From DATJWY01 sp035500775 (lineage in GTDB: Bacteria > Pseudomonadota > Alphaproteobacteria > Acetobacterales > Acetobacteraceae), in contig DATJWY010000155.1 in assembly GCA_035500775.1 (NCBI GenBank), forward strand, positions 1 through 10,660: DNA of 10,660 nt. The letters run 5' to 3'. The notes under the pieces are model-generated. The model was not told the DNA's origin. It saw nothing but the letters and a program-made list of their open reading frames with translations, and did no database searches. The stretch's first letter is position 1. Every line of letters starts with the position of its first letter. A program made the translations under genes and the position numbers. Positions 1 to 6,631 of this stretch are shown piece after piece.

Positions 1-126
1 CAAAGCCGCAAAGCTCGCCCTCGTCGCCGTCATCCGCAAACTCGTCGTCATCCTCAACGCCATCATCAAGTCCGGACAGCCGTGGACAAACCCCGCAAAC
101 ACTAACTAACCAACCAGACAGTTGCT
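1..126 (+). mobile_element. Right end of an IS110-family insertion sequence
   Basis: The transposase stop at 109 is followed by about 17 nt (110-126) and then directly by the body of a chromosomal palindromic repeat. The repeat lacks the first hairpin that the other three copies in the window have. The simplest reading is that the IS inserted in or beside that hairpin, with its end near 120-126. IS110-family elements lack classical terminal inverted repeats, so the exact junction cannot be read from this side alone. Confidence 0.5.
2..109 (+). CDS. IS110-family transposase, C-terminal fragment (cut by window edge)
   Basis: The reading frame from base 2 gives 35 residues and a TAA stop at 107-109. 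It contains LALVAVIRKLVVILNAIIKS followed by GQPW. This is the characteristic end of IS110/IS116/IS902-type transposases (the Transposase_20 region), where a basic helix with an RKLLxxLNAxx(R/K)xGxPW pattern is typical. These enzymes are DEDD-type recombinases that move the element with a guide (bridge) RNA made from its non-coding end; that is family knowledge and cannot be seen here. The catalytic domain and start lie left of the window, so intactness cannot be judged. Only about 17 nt separate the stop from the next repeat. This short downstream end fits the IS110 group better than the IS1111 group, but that is an inference. Confidence 0.8.
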   Translation, partial: KAAKLALVAVIRKLVVILNAIIKSGQPWTNPANTN

Positions 127-168
127 GGACCCCGCCAAAGGGCGAAGCCCTTTGGGAACCCTGGGGTA
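126..168 (+). repeat. Dispersed palindromic repeat, copy 1 (first hairpin missing)
   Basis: Positions 126-134 read TGGACCCCG, the linker that follows the first hairpin in the other copies. A perfect 9-bp stem-loop comes next: CCAAAGGGC (135-143), loop GAA, GCCCTTTGG (147-155). The copy ends in GAACCCTGGGG. The CCAGGGGC/GCCCCTGG hairpin that precedes the linker at 1116-1134, 5577-5595 and 10128-10146 is absent, apparently replaced by the IS110 end. Confidence 0.7.
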
Positions 169-371
169 AAAAGCGAATCAGGAATCACTGCTTTGGGTGG
201 GAAGCGGACGCAGAGGTTTTGCAGTCTCTAGATCTGCTTTGCGCCCATCATCGTCGTTCTCGGGGTTGGCCAGGTGACCCGAAAGCGGTCATTCACCCCG
301 CTGCAGTACTTCCGGAATTCAAAACTTTCGGATTTCCCGGAAGGTATGACCGCAACGAAAGCGCAACAATC

Positions 372-400
372 TTGCTGCGTCTCGTGATATGAGATAGTCT
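372..400 (+). promoter_or_regulatory. Possible sigma70-type promoter for the 492-824 gene
   Basis: TTGCTG (372-377) and TAGTCT (395-400) are separated by 17 nt. Each matches only 3 of 6 consensus positions, so this is a weak candidate supported by spacing and by its place about 90 nt upstream of the start codon. The short inverted repeat TCTC...GAGA falls within the spacer. Confidence 0.25.
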
Positions 401-423
401 CACAGCGTTGGCCAATAGGTACT

Positions 424-442
424 TGCATGATGCACGTCATCA
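424..442. promoter_or_regulatory. Overlapping palindromes in the leader of the small gene
   Basis: TGCAT-G-ATGCA (424-434) is a perfect odd palindrome. It overlaps a second inverted repeat, TGATG-CACGT-CATCA (428-442). Both lie between the candidate promoter and the ribosome binding site, where an operator or a small RNA structure could act. No known regulator motif is assigned. Confidence 0.3.
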
Positions 443-491
443 AGCAGATAGGAGACCAAGAAGTCCTCGTCTCTATGAAGGAGAAACCACC

Positions 492-824
492 ATGGCTTGT
501 GGAGTGAAGGAGACGATTACGGTCACTCACTGGGGCGTGTGCTGGAAGTGGGGGTTCATCCCCTATCCTTGCAAGCAGACGACCCAAGAGACTCGCTACC
601 AGTACGACTTCCGTCCCTGGCGCACAAGGTTCAGTTGGTCTCCCTTCCGTCGCAGTTACCAGGGCTGCTGCGGCGGCTTGCTTTTCGAGTGGTCCTACTG
701 GACTTGGTCGCCGTTCGGCACCGGCAACGGTCCGTGGGTCGACACCACCATGACGTACTTCTCCGACGAACCGATCGGCACGATCGGCGATTGTCCGTTC
801 AAGGAGGGTGGCGTCATCGTGTGA
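492..824 (+). CDS. Unrecognised 110-aa Trp- and Cys-rich protein
   Basis: I do not recognise this protein. The ATG at 492 is preferred over an in-frame ATG at 408 because a perfect AAGGAG (478-483) lies 8 nt upstream, and the extra 28 residues from 408 look like translated leader. The 110-residue product has nine Trp (14, 18, 20, 43, 49, 67, 70, 72, 82) and six Cys (3, 17, 27, 59, 60, 101), many Tyr/Phe and few Ala/Leu. Three aromatic clusters stand out: HWGVCWKWG (13-21), RPWRTRFSWSPF (41-52) and FEWSYWTWSPF (65-75), with a CCGG motif at 59-62 between the last two. There is no signal peptide, lipobox or membrane helix; alternating aromatic and polar residues suggest beta strands. Codons end mostly in G/C, supporting real coding, though base composition is closer to its AT-richer surroundings. 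It stands alone between an IS end and a repeat, consistent with accessory DNA. Paired cysteines could bind metal or form disulfides, but no function is supported. Confidence 0.7.
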   Translation: MACGVKETITVTHWGVCWKWGFIPYPCKQTTQETRYQYDFRPWRTRFSWSPFRRSYQGCCGGLLFEWSYWTWSPFGTGNGPWVDTTMTYFSDEPIGTIGDCPFKEGGVIV

Positions 825-1081
825 TATCGTCGGAGGCCGCCGTCGCCGTAGGCGATCCACGATGGCCACGGTGCTGACAACTCACGCGCTCAATGCGAGT
901 ACGCCGGCACGCGCTTCGGTCACAACGTAAAATCGATCTGAGCGAATGTCTGCTAGTTGCCGTTGGACGCTCCAAAGCCGCCGGTCCAGTTTCGGCCAAC
1001 ACCGGCCTTCCTGCTCACAGCGTTGAACGTCAGCTATGGGTCGATAGCGGACGTACCCAAATAGGGTTTCACCCTAAAATA
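825..1081. other. Intergenic region, no supported gene
   Basis: About 250 bp follow the small gene. There is a minor 5-bp hairpin at 843-855 without a T-run, so it is not a convincing terminator. Two related stretches of about 30 bp form an imperfect direct repeat (944-973 and 1025-1058). The open frames crossing this region have no recognisable product and poor starts. It may be decayed accessory DNA. Confidence 0.5.
944..1058 (+). repeat. Imperfect direct repeat pair (944-973 and 1025-1058)
   Basis: The first unit begins GAATGTCTGCTAG and the second GAACGTCAGCTATG. Both continue with a (T/G)GCCG or GTCG core and end in GGACG followed by a C-rich tail. Unit starts are 81 bp apart. The similarity is partial, with a small length difference, so it may be decay of a common sequence rather than a functional array. 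Confidence 0.35.
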
Positions 1082-1138
1082 TCGGGGGTCTGGGGCCTCA
1101 AGGCCCCAGCGGGGTCCAGGGGCAGCGCCCCTGGCCTT
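1082..1138 (-). repeat. Dispersed palindromic repeat, copy 2, just after the efflux-pump stop
   Basis: Read on the minus strand, two perfect stem-loops follow the pump gene. The first is CCAGGGGC/GCCCCTGG with a 3-nt loop (1116-1134). After an ACCCCGC-type linker, the second is CTGGGGCCT/AGGCCCCAG with a 2-nt loop (1090-1109). The first hairpin begins 20 nt after the TGA at 1155-1157, and the GAAAGGCCAGGGGC run-in is shared with the copy after clpB. There is no T-run, so any termination would not be classical rho-independent; blocking 3' exonucleases is the other usual role of such elements. Confidence 0.75.
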
Positions 1139-1154
1139 TCTTCCCTAACCCGCC

Positions 1155-4100
1155 TCACCCATGCCCATGCGCGCCACGCCCAAGCCGGCGCTTCACCCCT
1201 TCGCGCAGGGACTGGAACGTCACGTAGAGCATCGGGATCAGGAAGATCCCGATGGCGCTGGCCGCGATCATGCCGGCGAAGACCGGGGTTCCGACGTCGC
1301 GCCGGCTGATTTGCGCCGCGCCGGTGGCGATGACGAGCGGGACCAGCCCGAGGATGAAGGCCGCCGAGGTCATCATCACCGCGCGGAACCGCATGCGTGC
1401 GCCGAGCATCGCGGCTTCATGGATTTCTATTCCGGCCTCGCGTTGTTCCTTGGCGAATTCCACGATCAGGATGCCGTTTTTCGCCGCCAGCGCGATCAGC
1501 ACGACGAGGCCGATCTGGGCGTAGAGGTCGATGGAGAGTCCGGCGAGGTGCACGCCGATGACGGCGCCGAGCACGCCGACCGTGACCGAGAGCAATACCG
1601 GCACCGGGATCATCCAGCTTTCGTAGAGCCCGACGAGGAAGAGGTACGCGAATAATACCGCGAGGCCGAGGATGATGCCGGTTTGGCCGGAGGCGGCGAC
1701 TTCCTGATAGGCGGTGCCGGTCCATTCGAAGGCGTAGCCCGGCGGCAGGGTCTTGGCCGAGACCTGCGTCATCGCGGAGAGCGCGGTGCCGGAGGACTGG
1801 CCGGGGGCGGGGCCGCCATCGATGGTGATGGCGCGGTAGTTGTTGTAGCGGGTGATGACCTGCGGCCCGACCTGGACGCGCAGGCTGGCGATCGAGCGCA
1901 GCGGCACCATCTCGCCCATGCGGTTGCGGATATAGATTTGCCACAGCGCGGGGATGTCGTTGCGGTCATAGGCCTCGCCCTGGATGTTCACCTGCCAGAC
2001 GCGGCCGTAGAGATTGAAGTCGTTGATGTAGATGCCGCCGAGCGTGGCCTGGAGCGTGGCGAACACGTCGGCCATGGAGAGGCCGAGTGCCTGCGCCTTC
2101 TGCCGGTCGATGTCGAGGAACAGGGACGGGTTGCTCGCGGTGAAGGTGGAGAAGACGCGGGCCAGGCGCGGGTCCTGGTTCGCCGCGACGATCAGGCCCT
2201 GCGTGACGCTGCCCATCCCCGCCGGCTCCTGGCCCTCCAGGCCTTCAAGCTCGTATTCGAAGCCGCCGGTGGTGGAGAGGCCGATGATCGGCGGCAGGTT
2301 GAAGGGGAAGATCGTCGCCTCGCGGATGCCCTGGCCCTGCATGAACAGGCGGCCGATATTCGCCTGCACCGAGGTCGCGGCATCGCGCTGCTCGAACGGC
2401 TTGAGGCGCACGAACATGAAGCCGGTATTCGGCTCCTGCGCGCTGTCCAGCAGCGAGTAGCCGACCACGCTGAAGGTGTGCTGCACCCCCGGCAGGGCCA
2501 GCGCCATCTTCTCCACCCGGCGCAGCGCCGCACTGGTGCGCGCGACCGAGGCGCCGTCCGGCAACTGCACGTTCACGAAGAAGCCGCCCTGGTCCTCCTC
2601 CGGCAGGAAGCCGGTGGGGGTGACGAGGGAGAGGCCGTAGGCGCCGGCGGCGCAGAGCAGCACCGCGGCGACGGAGAGCGCCGGCACGCGGAGCAAATGG
2701 CGGACGATGCCGGCATAGCCGTCCCGCGTCCGGTCGATGCCGTTCAGCACCCGCCCCATGATGCCCCGGCGCGGCCCGCCATGGCGGAGGAACACGGCGC
2801 AGAGCGCGGGCGAGAGGGAGAGCGCGTTGATCGCCGAGATCAGCATGGCGACGGCGATGGTCACGGCGAACTGGCGGAAGATCTGGCCGGAGATGCCGGG
2901 GATGAAGGCGATCGGCACGAAGACCGAGAGCAGCACCAGGGTGATGGCGATGATCGGCCCGGTGATCTGGCGCATCGCCGCCTCGGTCGCCTGGGCCGGG
3001 GTCCAGTCCGGATGCTCCTCCATCACCCGCTCGACATTCTCCACCACCACGATCGCGTCATCGACGACGATGCCGATGGCGAGGACCATGCCGAGCAGGG
3101 AGACGGTGTTGGCCGAATAGCCGAGGGCGAGCAGCACGGCGAAGGTGCCGATCAGGCTCACCGGCACGGCGATGGTCGGGATGATGGTGGCGCGCAGATT
3201 GCCGAGGAACAGGAACACCACGCCCACCACCAGCACGAAGGCGATGGCGAGGGTGCTTAGCACTTCATGGATGGTGTCGCTGACGAAGGTGGTCGAATCC
3301 CAGGTGACGTTGTAGGCGAGCCCGGCCGGGAAGCGGGCGCGCAGGTGCGCGAGCTTGGCGCCGACCGCCGCCGCCGTCTGCACCGCGTTGGCGCCGGGGG
3401 CGAGGTAGAGCGCGATGGCGACCGAGGGGCGGCCGTCCAGCCGGCTTTCGCTGTCGAGGTTTTGCGCGCCGAGTTCCACCCGCGCGACATCGCGCACGCG
3501 CAGCATCGAGCCGTCCGGATTGGCGCGGACGACGATGGCGCCGAATTGCTCGGGGGTGGTGAGGCGGCCCAGGGTTTGCAGGTTGAGCTGGAATTGCTGG
3601 CCGGGTCCGGTGGGGCGCGCGCCGATGCGGCCGGCCGGGGCTACCGTGTTCTGCGCCTGGATCGCCGCGATGATGTCGGAGGGCATGAGGTTGAGGCTGG
3701 TCAGGCGCTGCGTGTCGAACCAGATGCGCATCGAGTATTTCTGCTGGCTGAACAGGCTGGCCTGGCCGACGCCGGGGACGCGCGAGATCTCGTCGAGAAC
3801 GTTGATGGTGACGTAGTTGGTGATGAAGAGCGGGTCCTGGCGGCCGGTTTCGCTGTAGAAATTGACGAATTCCAGGATGGCCGAGGAGCGCTTCTGCACC
3901 GTCAGCCCTTCCCGCTGCACTTCCTCCGGCAGTTCGGCGAGCGCGGTTTGCACGCGGTTATTGACATTGACGGTGTCGATATCCGGGTCGGTGCCAAGGG
4001 CGAAGCTGACGGTCAGGTTGTAGCTGCCGTCATTGCCGTTGGTGCTCTTCATGTAGAGCATCTTGTCCACGCCGACGACCTGCGCCTCGATCGGCTGCGC

Positions 4101-4286
4101 GACGCTGCTTTCCACCACGGATGCGGAGGCGCCGGGATAGGTGGCTGAGACCTGCACCTGCGGCGGCACGATGTCCGGCAGCTGCGCCACCGGAATCCGC
4201 GCCAGCGAGATCAGGCCGGCGATGGTGATGATGACGGCGATGACGATCGCCAGCCGGGGCCGCCGGATGAAGATGGAGGAGAGCAT
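1155..4286 (-). CDS. RND-family (HAE1-type) multidrug efflux inner-membrane pump
   Basis: The 1043-residue product has the standard length of AcrB/MexF-type proton-driven exporters, which take drugs or other amphiphiles from periplasm and inner leaflet into an outer-membrane channel. The N-terminus begins with the cytoplasmic (F/I)IRRP motif and TM1 (about 10-30). A large periplasmic porter loop follows, then the TM2-TM6 block (about 340-500), a second periplasmic loop (about 560-870) and TM8-TM12 (about 870-1025). The proton-relay residues are present: D409 and D410 in GIVVDDAIVVVEN, K936 in LAAKNGILIVEFAKE, and R966 and T973 in the MRFRAVMMTS stretch. The gene starts 4 nt after the adaptor stop, with only a weak Shine-Dalgarno, so translation is probably coupled. 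No TolC-like partner follows; the third component must be encoded elsewhere. Substrate cannot be told from sequence. The hydrophobe/amphiphile (HAE1) branch is favoured over the heavy-metal (CusA) branch because of the VPPQVQVSATYPGAS segment and overall pattern. Family assignment is very secure. Confidence 0.96.
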   Translation of the reverse strand: MLSSIFIRRPRLAIVIAVIITIAGLISLARIPVAQLPDIVPPQVQVSATYPGASASVVESSVAQPIEAQVVGVDKMLYMKSTNGNDGSYNLTVSFALGTDPDIDTVNVNNRVQTALAELPEEVQREGLTVQKRSSAILEFVNFYSETGRQDPLFITNYVTINVLDEISRVPGVGQASLFSQQKYSMRIWFDTQRLTSLNLMPSDIIAAIQAQNTVAPAGRIGARPTGPGQQFQLNLQTLGRLTTPEQFGAIVVRANPDGSMLRVRDVARVELGAQNLDSESRLDGRPSVAIALYLAPGANAVQTAAAVGAKLAHLRARFPAGLAYNVTWDSTTFVSDTIHEVLSTLAIAFVLVVGVVFLFLGNLRATIIPTIAVPVSLIGTFAVLLALGYSANTVSLLGMVLAIGIVVDDAIVVVENVERVMEEHPDWTPAQATEAAMRQITGPIIAITLVLLSVFVPIAFIPGISGQIFRQFAVTIAVAMLISAINALSLSPALCAVFLRHGGPRRGIMGRVLNGIDRTRDGYAGIVRHLLRVPALSVAAVLLCAAGAYGLSLVTPTGFLPEEDQGGFFVNVQLPDGASVARTSAALRRVEKMALALPGVQHTFSVVGYSLLDSAQEPNTGFMFVRLKPFEQRDAATSVQANIGRLFMQGQGIREATIFPFNLPPIIGLSTTGGFEYELEGLEGQEPAGMGSVTQGLIVAANQDPRLARVFSTFTASNPSLFLDIDRQKAQALGLSMADVFATLQATLGGIYINDFNLYGRVWQVNIQGEAYDRNDIPALWQIYIRNRMGEMVPLRSIASLRVQVGPQVITRYNNYRAITIDGGPAPGQSSGTALSAMTQVSAKTLPPGYAFEWTGTAYQEVAASGQTGIILGLAVLFAYLFLVGLYESWMIPVPVLLSVTVGVLGAVIGVHLAGLSIDLYAQIGLVVLIALAAKNGILIVEFAKEQREAGIEIHEAAMLGARMRFRAVMMTSAAFILGLVPLVIATGAAQISRRDVGTPVFAGMIAASAIGIFLIPMLYVTFQSLREGVKRRLGRGAHGHG

Positions 4287-4290
4287 CGGC

Positions 4291-5457
4291 TCAGCGCCCC
4301 GACGGGGCGGGGCCGCCCGGGCCGCCGGGCTGTCCGGGGCCTGGCGCGGCGGGGCCGGGCGAGACTGTCACCCCCGGCCGGACGCGCTGGATGCCCTCGA
4401 CGATCACCGGCTCCCCCTCCTGGAGGCCGCTGGTCACCGCGGCGATCTCGGCGGTGGACTGGCCGAGATGGACGCGCCGCTGCTCGGCCTTGTTGTCCGG
4501 GCCGACCACGAACACGTAGTCGCCCTGCTGGTCGGAGAGGATCGCGGCGCGCGGCACGGCGAGCACCTCGACCGGCGTCACGCCCTGGACGAGCGCGGTG
4601 ACGAATTCGCCGTCGATCAGCTCCCGCTTGCCGGTGATCCCGACGGGGCGGATCGGGTTGGCGATGACGGCGCGGGCGGTCAGCGTGTCGGTGTTGGCGG
4701 AGATGCTGGGGTCCATGTAATCGAGGTGGCCGACCTGGTCGGAAAGCTGGCCGTTCGGCAGGCGGACCCGGACGATGACGTCGCTCGCCTTCGGGTAGCG
4801 GGCGCTGAGATCGAGCGCGGTGCGGACCGGGATCGGGAACAGCACGTACATCGGGTCCTGGCTGACGATGGTCGCGAGCGTTCCGGTGCTCGGGCTGACC
4901 ACGTTGCCTTCCGTGACCTGGGTGCGGCTGATCTTGCCGTCGATCGGGGCGTGGATCTCGGTATAGCTCAGGTTGATCTTCGACTGGGTGAGGCTGGCCT
5001 GGGCGGAGAGCAGTTGCGCTGCCTGGGCGCGCTGTTGGGCGAGGGCATTATCCACGTTCGATCGCTGGCCGGCCGGGGTGCCGAGCAGGGCCTGAGCGCG
5101 GGCGAGGGTGATGTTGTCGTTCTCCAGCAAGGCGTTGGCCTGTGCGACCGCGGCCTGCTTCACCTGCACATCGGCCTCGAACGGAGGTTGTTCGAGTCGG
5201 TAGAGCAGGTCGCCCTGCTTCACCTCGGTGCCTTCGGTGAACAGGCGCTGGTCCAGAAAGGCGGTGACACGGGCCACCAGGGCGACCCGGCTCACCGCCT
5301 GCACCCGGCCGATGAATTCGCTGGATTCGGTGATCGGCATGCGCTTCGCCGGCAATACCCCGACCGCCGGCGGTGGGCCGCCCGGCATTTGCGCCAGGGA
5401 GGGGGTGGCTCCAATGAGCAGAGCGGCCAGAAGGGAGGCGGGGAGCAGGCGCGGCAT
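4291..5457 (-). CDS. RND efflux periplasmic adaptor (membrane fusion protein, HlyD/AcrA family)
   Basis: The adaptor bridges the RND pump and an outer-membrane channel across the periplasm. The ATG at 5457 gives 388 residues and is chosen because AAGGA lies 7 nt upstream (5465-5469) and the protein then begins with a clean Sec signal peptide ending SLA-Q (cleavage near residue 22). The longer TTG start at 5514 coincides with the promoter -35 box and would bury the signal peptide. Domains in order: first barrel-sandwich half with FTEGTEVKQGDLLYRLE (about 73-89), alpha-hairpin rich in Ala/Gln (about 95-160), second lipoyl half with YTEIHAPIDGKIS and GNVVSPSTGTLATIV (about 165-200), beta-barrel (about 200-275), and membrane-proximal domain (about 280-360). 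A Gly/Pro-rich tail follows. There is no lipobox Cys at the signal-peptide end, so unlike AcrA it is probably not a lipoprotein. It is first in a two-gene operon with the pump. Confidence 0.94.
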   Translation of the reverse strand: MPRLLPASLLAALLIGATPSLAQMPGGPPPAVGVLPAKRMPITESSEFIGRVQAVSRVALVARVTAFLDQRLFTEGTEVKQGDLLYRLEQPPFEADVQVKQAAVAQANALLENDNITLARAQALLGTPAGQRSNVDNALAQQRAQAAQLLSAQASLTQSKINLSYTEIHAPIDGKISRTQVTEGNVVSPSTGTLATIVSQDPMYVLFPIPVRTALDLSARYPKASDVIVRVRLPNGQLSDQVGHLDYMDPSISANTDTLTARAVIANPIRPVGITGKRELIDGEFVTALVQGVTPVEVLAVPRAAILSDQQGDYVFVVGPDNKAEQRRVHLGQSTAEIAAVTSGLQEGEPVIVEGIQRVRPGVTVSPGPAAPGPGQPGGPGGPAPSGR

Positions 5458-5486
5458 GCCGGAATCCTTGGGGAACGGTGTCGGGG

Positions 5487-5514
5487 ATAATGGGGCCGAT
5501 GACCGAGCGGTCAA
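5487..5514 (-). promoter_or_regulatory. Sigma70-like promoter of the efflux operon
   Basis: On the minus strand, TTGACC (5509-5514, 5 of 6 matches to TTGACA) is followed after 16 nt by CATTAT (5487-5492, 4 of 6 matches to TATAAT). Transcription would start near 5480, about 22 nt before the preferred adaptor ATG at 5457. This supports that start and excludes the TTG at 5514. Confidence 0.6.
5500..5513. promoter_or_regulatory. TetR-type operator over the -35 and spacer of the efflux promoter
   Basis: TGACCG-AG-CGGTCA is a perfect 6-bp inverted repeat with a 2-nt centre. The shape resembles operators of several TetR/AcrR-family repressors, for example the TTGACCA-type half-sites of RutR. It overlaps the -35 hexamer and the start of the spacer, where a bound repressor would exclude RNA polymerase. 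Neither flanking gene in the window is a regulator, so the repressor would act from another locus. Confidence 0.6.
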
Positions 5515-5571
5515 TCCCGTAAAAGTCGTTCCGCCGCCCTGTGTTGCCGAAAGGTTTTGGTTGAGAGGCGT

Positions 5572-5625
5572 GCAGGCCAGGGGCGTTGCCCCTGGAACCC
5601 CATCAAAGGCTTAGCCTTTGAAATC
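5572..5625 (+). repeat. Dispersed palindromic repeat, copy 3
   Basis: There are two perfect stem-loops in tandem: CCAGGGGC/GCCCCTGG with loop GTT (5577-5595) and TCAAAGGC/GCCTTTGA with loop TTA (5603-5621), joined by an AACCCCA-type linker. The copy lies between the end of the FAH-family gene and the promoter of the efflux operon. Its orientation is opposite to the flanking transcription units, so it differs from copies 2 and 4, which follow stop codons in the sense orientation. Confidence 0.75.
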
Positions 5626-5654
5626 CGTTACTTTTCTTGGGTGTCCCGGCGGTC

Positions 5655-5777
5655 GGCCCCAGATCCCGGACCTTACCGAGGCGCTCACAATTTCATGAGT
5701 CTGTCGCACAGGCAGCCGGCCGCCGCCAGATGCCATGGGCGCCTAAATCGCTCCCGGTCCGGATGATCTGGCCGGGG
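5655..5777. repeat. Imperfect inverted repeat downstream of the FAH-family gene
   Basis: GGCCCCAGATCCCGGACC (5655-5672) is nearly the reverse complement of GGTCCGGATGATCTGGCCGGGG (5756-5777), with small gaps, enclosing 83 nt. It could be a weak long-range stem near the 3' end of the FAH-family mRNA or the remains of a small insertion. The enclosed DNA shows no gene. Confidence 0.3.
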
Positions 5778-5788
5778 CGGGGAGCGTT

Positions 5789-6631
5789 CTACCCCTGGAC
5801 GACCGGAAGCACCTGCTCGCCGAGGCCCTGCACGCCGAGGCGCATGGTCTGTCCCGGCCGCAGATAAGTCGGCGGTTGCCGCCCCATGCCGACGCCGGGC
5901 GGGGTGCCGGTGGCGATGATGTCGCCGGGATGGAGAGTGATGAAGTGGCTGACATAGCTGATCAGCTTAGCGACGCCGAAGATCATCGTCCGCGTGTTGC
6001 CGGTCTGCATCCGCTCGCCGTCCACGTCCAGCCACAGGTCGAGATCCTGCGGGTCGGCGATCTCGTCCGGGGTGACGAGCCAGGGGCCGGTGGGGGCGAA
6101 GGTGTCGCAGCCCTTGCCCTTGTCCCAGGTGCCGCCGCGCTCGGTCTGGTATTCGCGCTCGCTGACGTCGTTGCAGACGCAGTAGCCGGCGACATGGTCG
6201 AGTGCCGCGTGTTCCGGCACCGCGGCGGCGCGGGTGCCGATCACCACGCCAAGCTCCACCTCCCAGTCCGTTTTTTTCGAGCCGCGCGGGATGCGGACCG
6301 TGTCGCAGGGGCCGCTATAGGCGCTCAGGCTCTTGAGGAAGAGGATCGGCTCCTTCGGAATCCGGCCTCCGGTTTCGCGCGCGTGATCGGCGTAGTTGAG
6401 GCCGATGCAGACATAGTTGAGCGGCCGGGCGACGCAGGGGCCAATCCGGCCCCCGGCCGGCACGGCCGGCAGGGAAAGCGGGTCGAGCGCGGCGAGGCGC
6501 GCCAGGGCGGCGGGCACGAGCGCCTCCCCGCCGAGATCGGCGATGACGCCGGAGAGGTCGCGGAGCACGCCATCGCGGTCGAGCATGGCGGGGGTTTCGG
6601 CGCCAGGCGGGCCGATACGCAGCAGCTTCAT
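5789..6631 (-). CDS. Fumarylacetoacetate hydrolase (FAH) family enzyme
   Basis: The 280-residue protein has the FAH-family C-terminal fold. Family members are divalent-metal enzymes that cleave or isomerise C-C bonds in 2-keto or acylpyruvate substrates. Visible motifs are CIGLNYADHA (75-84), FLKSLSAYSGP (98-108), DWEVELGVVIG (122-132), the metal ligands E124, E126 and D155 in CNDVSERE, WDKGKGCDTFAPTGPWL (169-185) and TGTPPGVGMG (241-250). The segment from WDKGKG to GPWLVTPDEI resembles the branch usually annotated as 2-hydroxyhepta-2,4-diene-1,7-dioate isomerase, ureidoglycolate lyase or 2,4-diketo-3-deoxy-L-fuconate hydrolase. The exact substrate cannot be told. The ATG at 6631 has a strong AAAGGAG (6639-6645) at 7 nt. 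It stands alone, with no aromatic- or sugar-acid-pathway gene beside it, and is transcribed divergently from the host-attachment gene. Confidence 0.93.
   Translation of the reverse strand: MKLLRIGPPGAETPAMLDRDGVLRDLSGVIADLGGEALVPAALARLAALDPLSLPAVPAGGRIGPCVARPLNYVCIGLNYADHARETGGRIPKEPILFLKSLSAYSGPCDTVRIPRGSKKTDWEVELGVVIGTRAAAVPEHAALDHVAGYCVCNDVSEREYQTERGGTWDKGKGCDTFAPTGPWLVTPDEIADPQDLDLWLDVDGERMQTGNTRTMIFGVAKLISYVSHFITLHPGDIIATGTPPGVGMGRQPPTYLRPGQTMRLGVQGLGEQVLPVVQG

Larger units (their letters stand above)
170..491. other. Intergenic region upstream of the Trp/Cys-rich gene
   Basis: This gap of about 320 bp has no convincing gene and is less GC-rich than the rest of the window. The palindrome TTCCGGAA (310-317) is echoed by TTTCCCGGAA (333-342), giving two similar sites about 23 bp apart. 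A weak sigma70-like promoter lies at 372-400 and overlapping small palindromes lie at 424-442. The region presumably carries the promoter and leader of the gene at 492. A minus-strand open frame runs through it but has no family resemblance or good start. Confidence 0.5.

Noticed and set aside
228..869. 213-codon minus-strand open frame over the small-gene region
   Set aside because: No family resemblance; the plus-strand gene at 492-824 has a perfect Shine-Dalgarno and better codon use.
497..877. 126-codon plus-strand frame overlapping the Trp/Cys-rich gene
   Set aside because: Its start lies 5 nt after the ATG with the good ribosome site, in another frame, and it reads like an Arg/Leu/Val-rich frame-shift shadow.
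893..1309. 138-codon plus-strand open frame
   Set aside because: It runs through the palindromic repeat and into the antisense of the pump gene; no start signal or recognisable product.
1683..3260. 525-codon plus-strand open frame inside the efflux pump gene
   Set aside because: Asp/Gly/His/Arg-rich shadow translation antisense to a secure RND gene; no motif or Shine-Dalgarno.
4141..5490. 449-codon plus-strand open frame antisense to the adaptor gene
   Set aside because: Antisense shadow of a clearly coding membrane fusion protein gene; no recognisable domain.
5458..5514. Longer adaptor start (TTG at 5514, 19 extra residues)
   Set aside because: The TTG is the -35 hexamer of the operon promoter and lies inside the operator; the ATG at 5457 has AAGGA and exposes a proper signal peptide.
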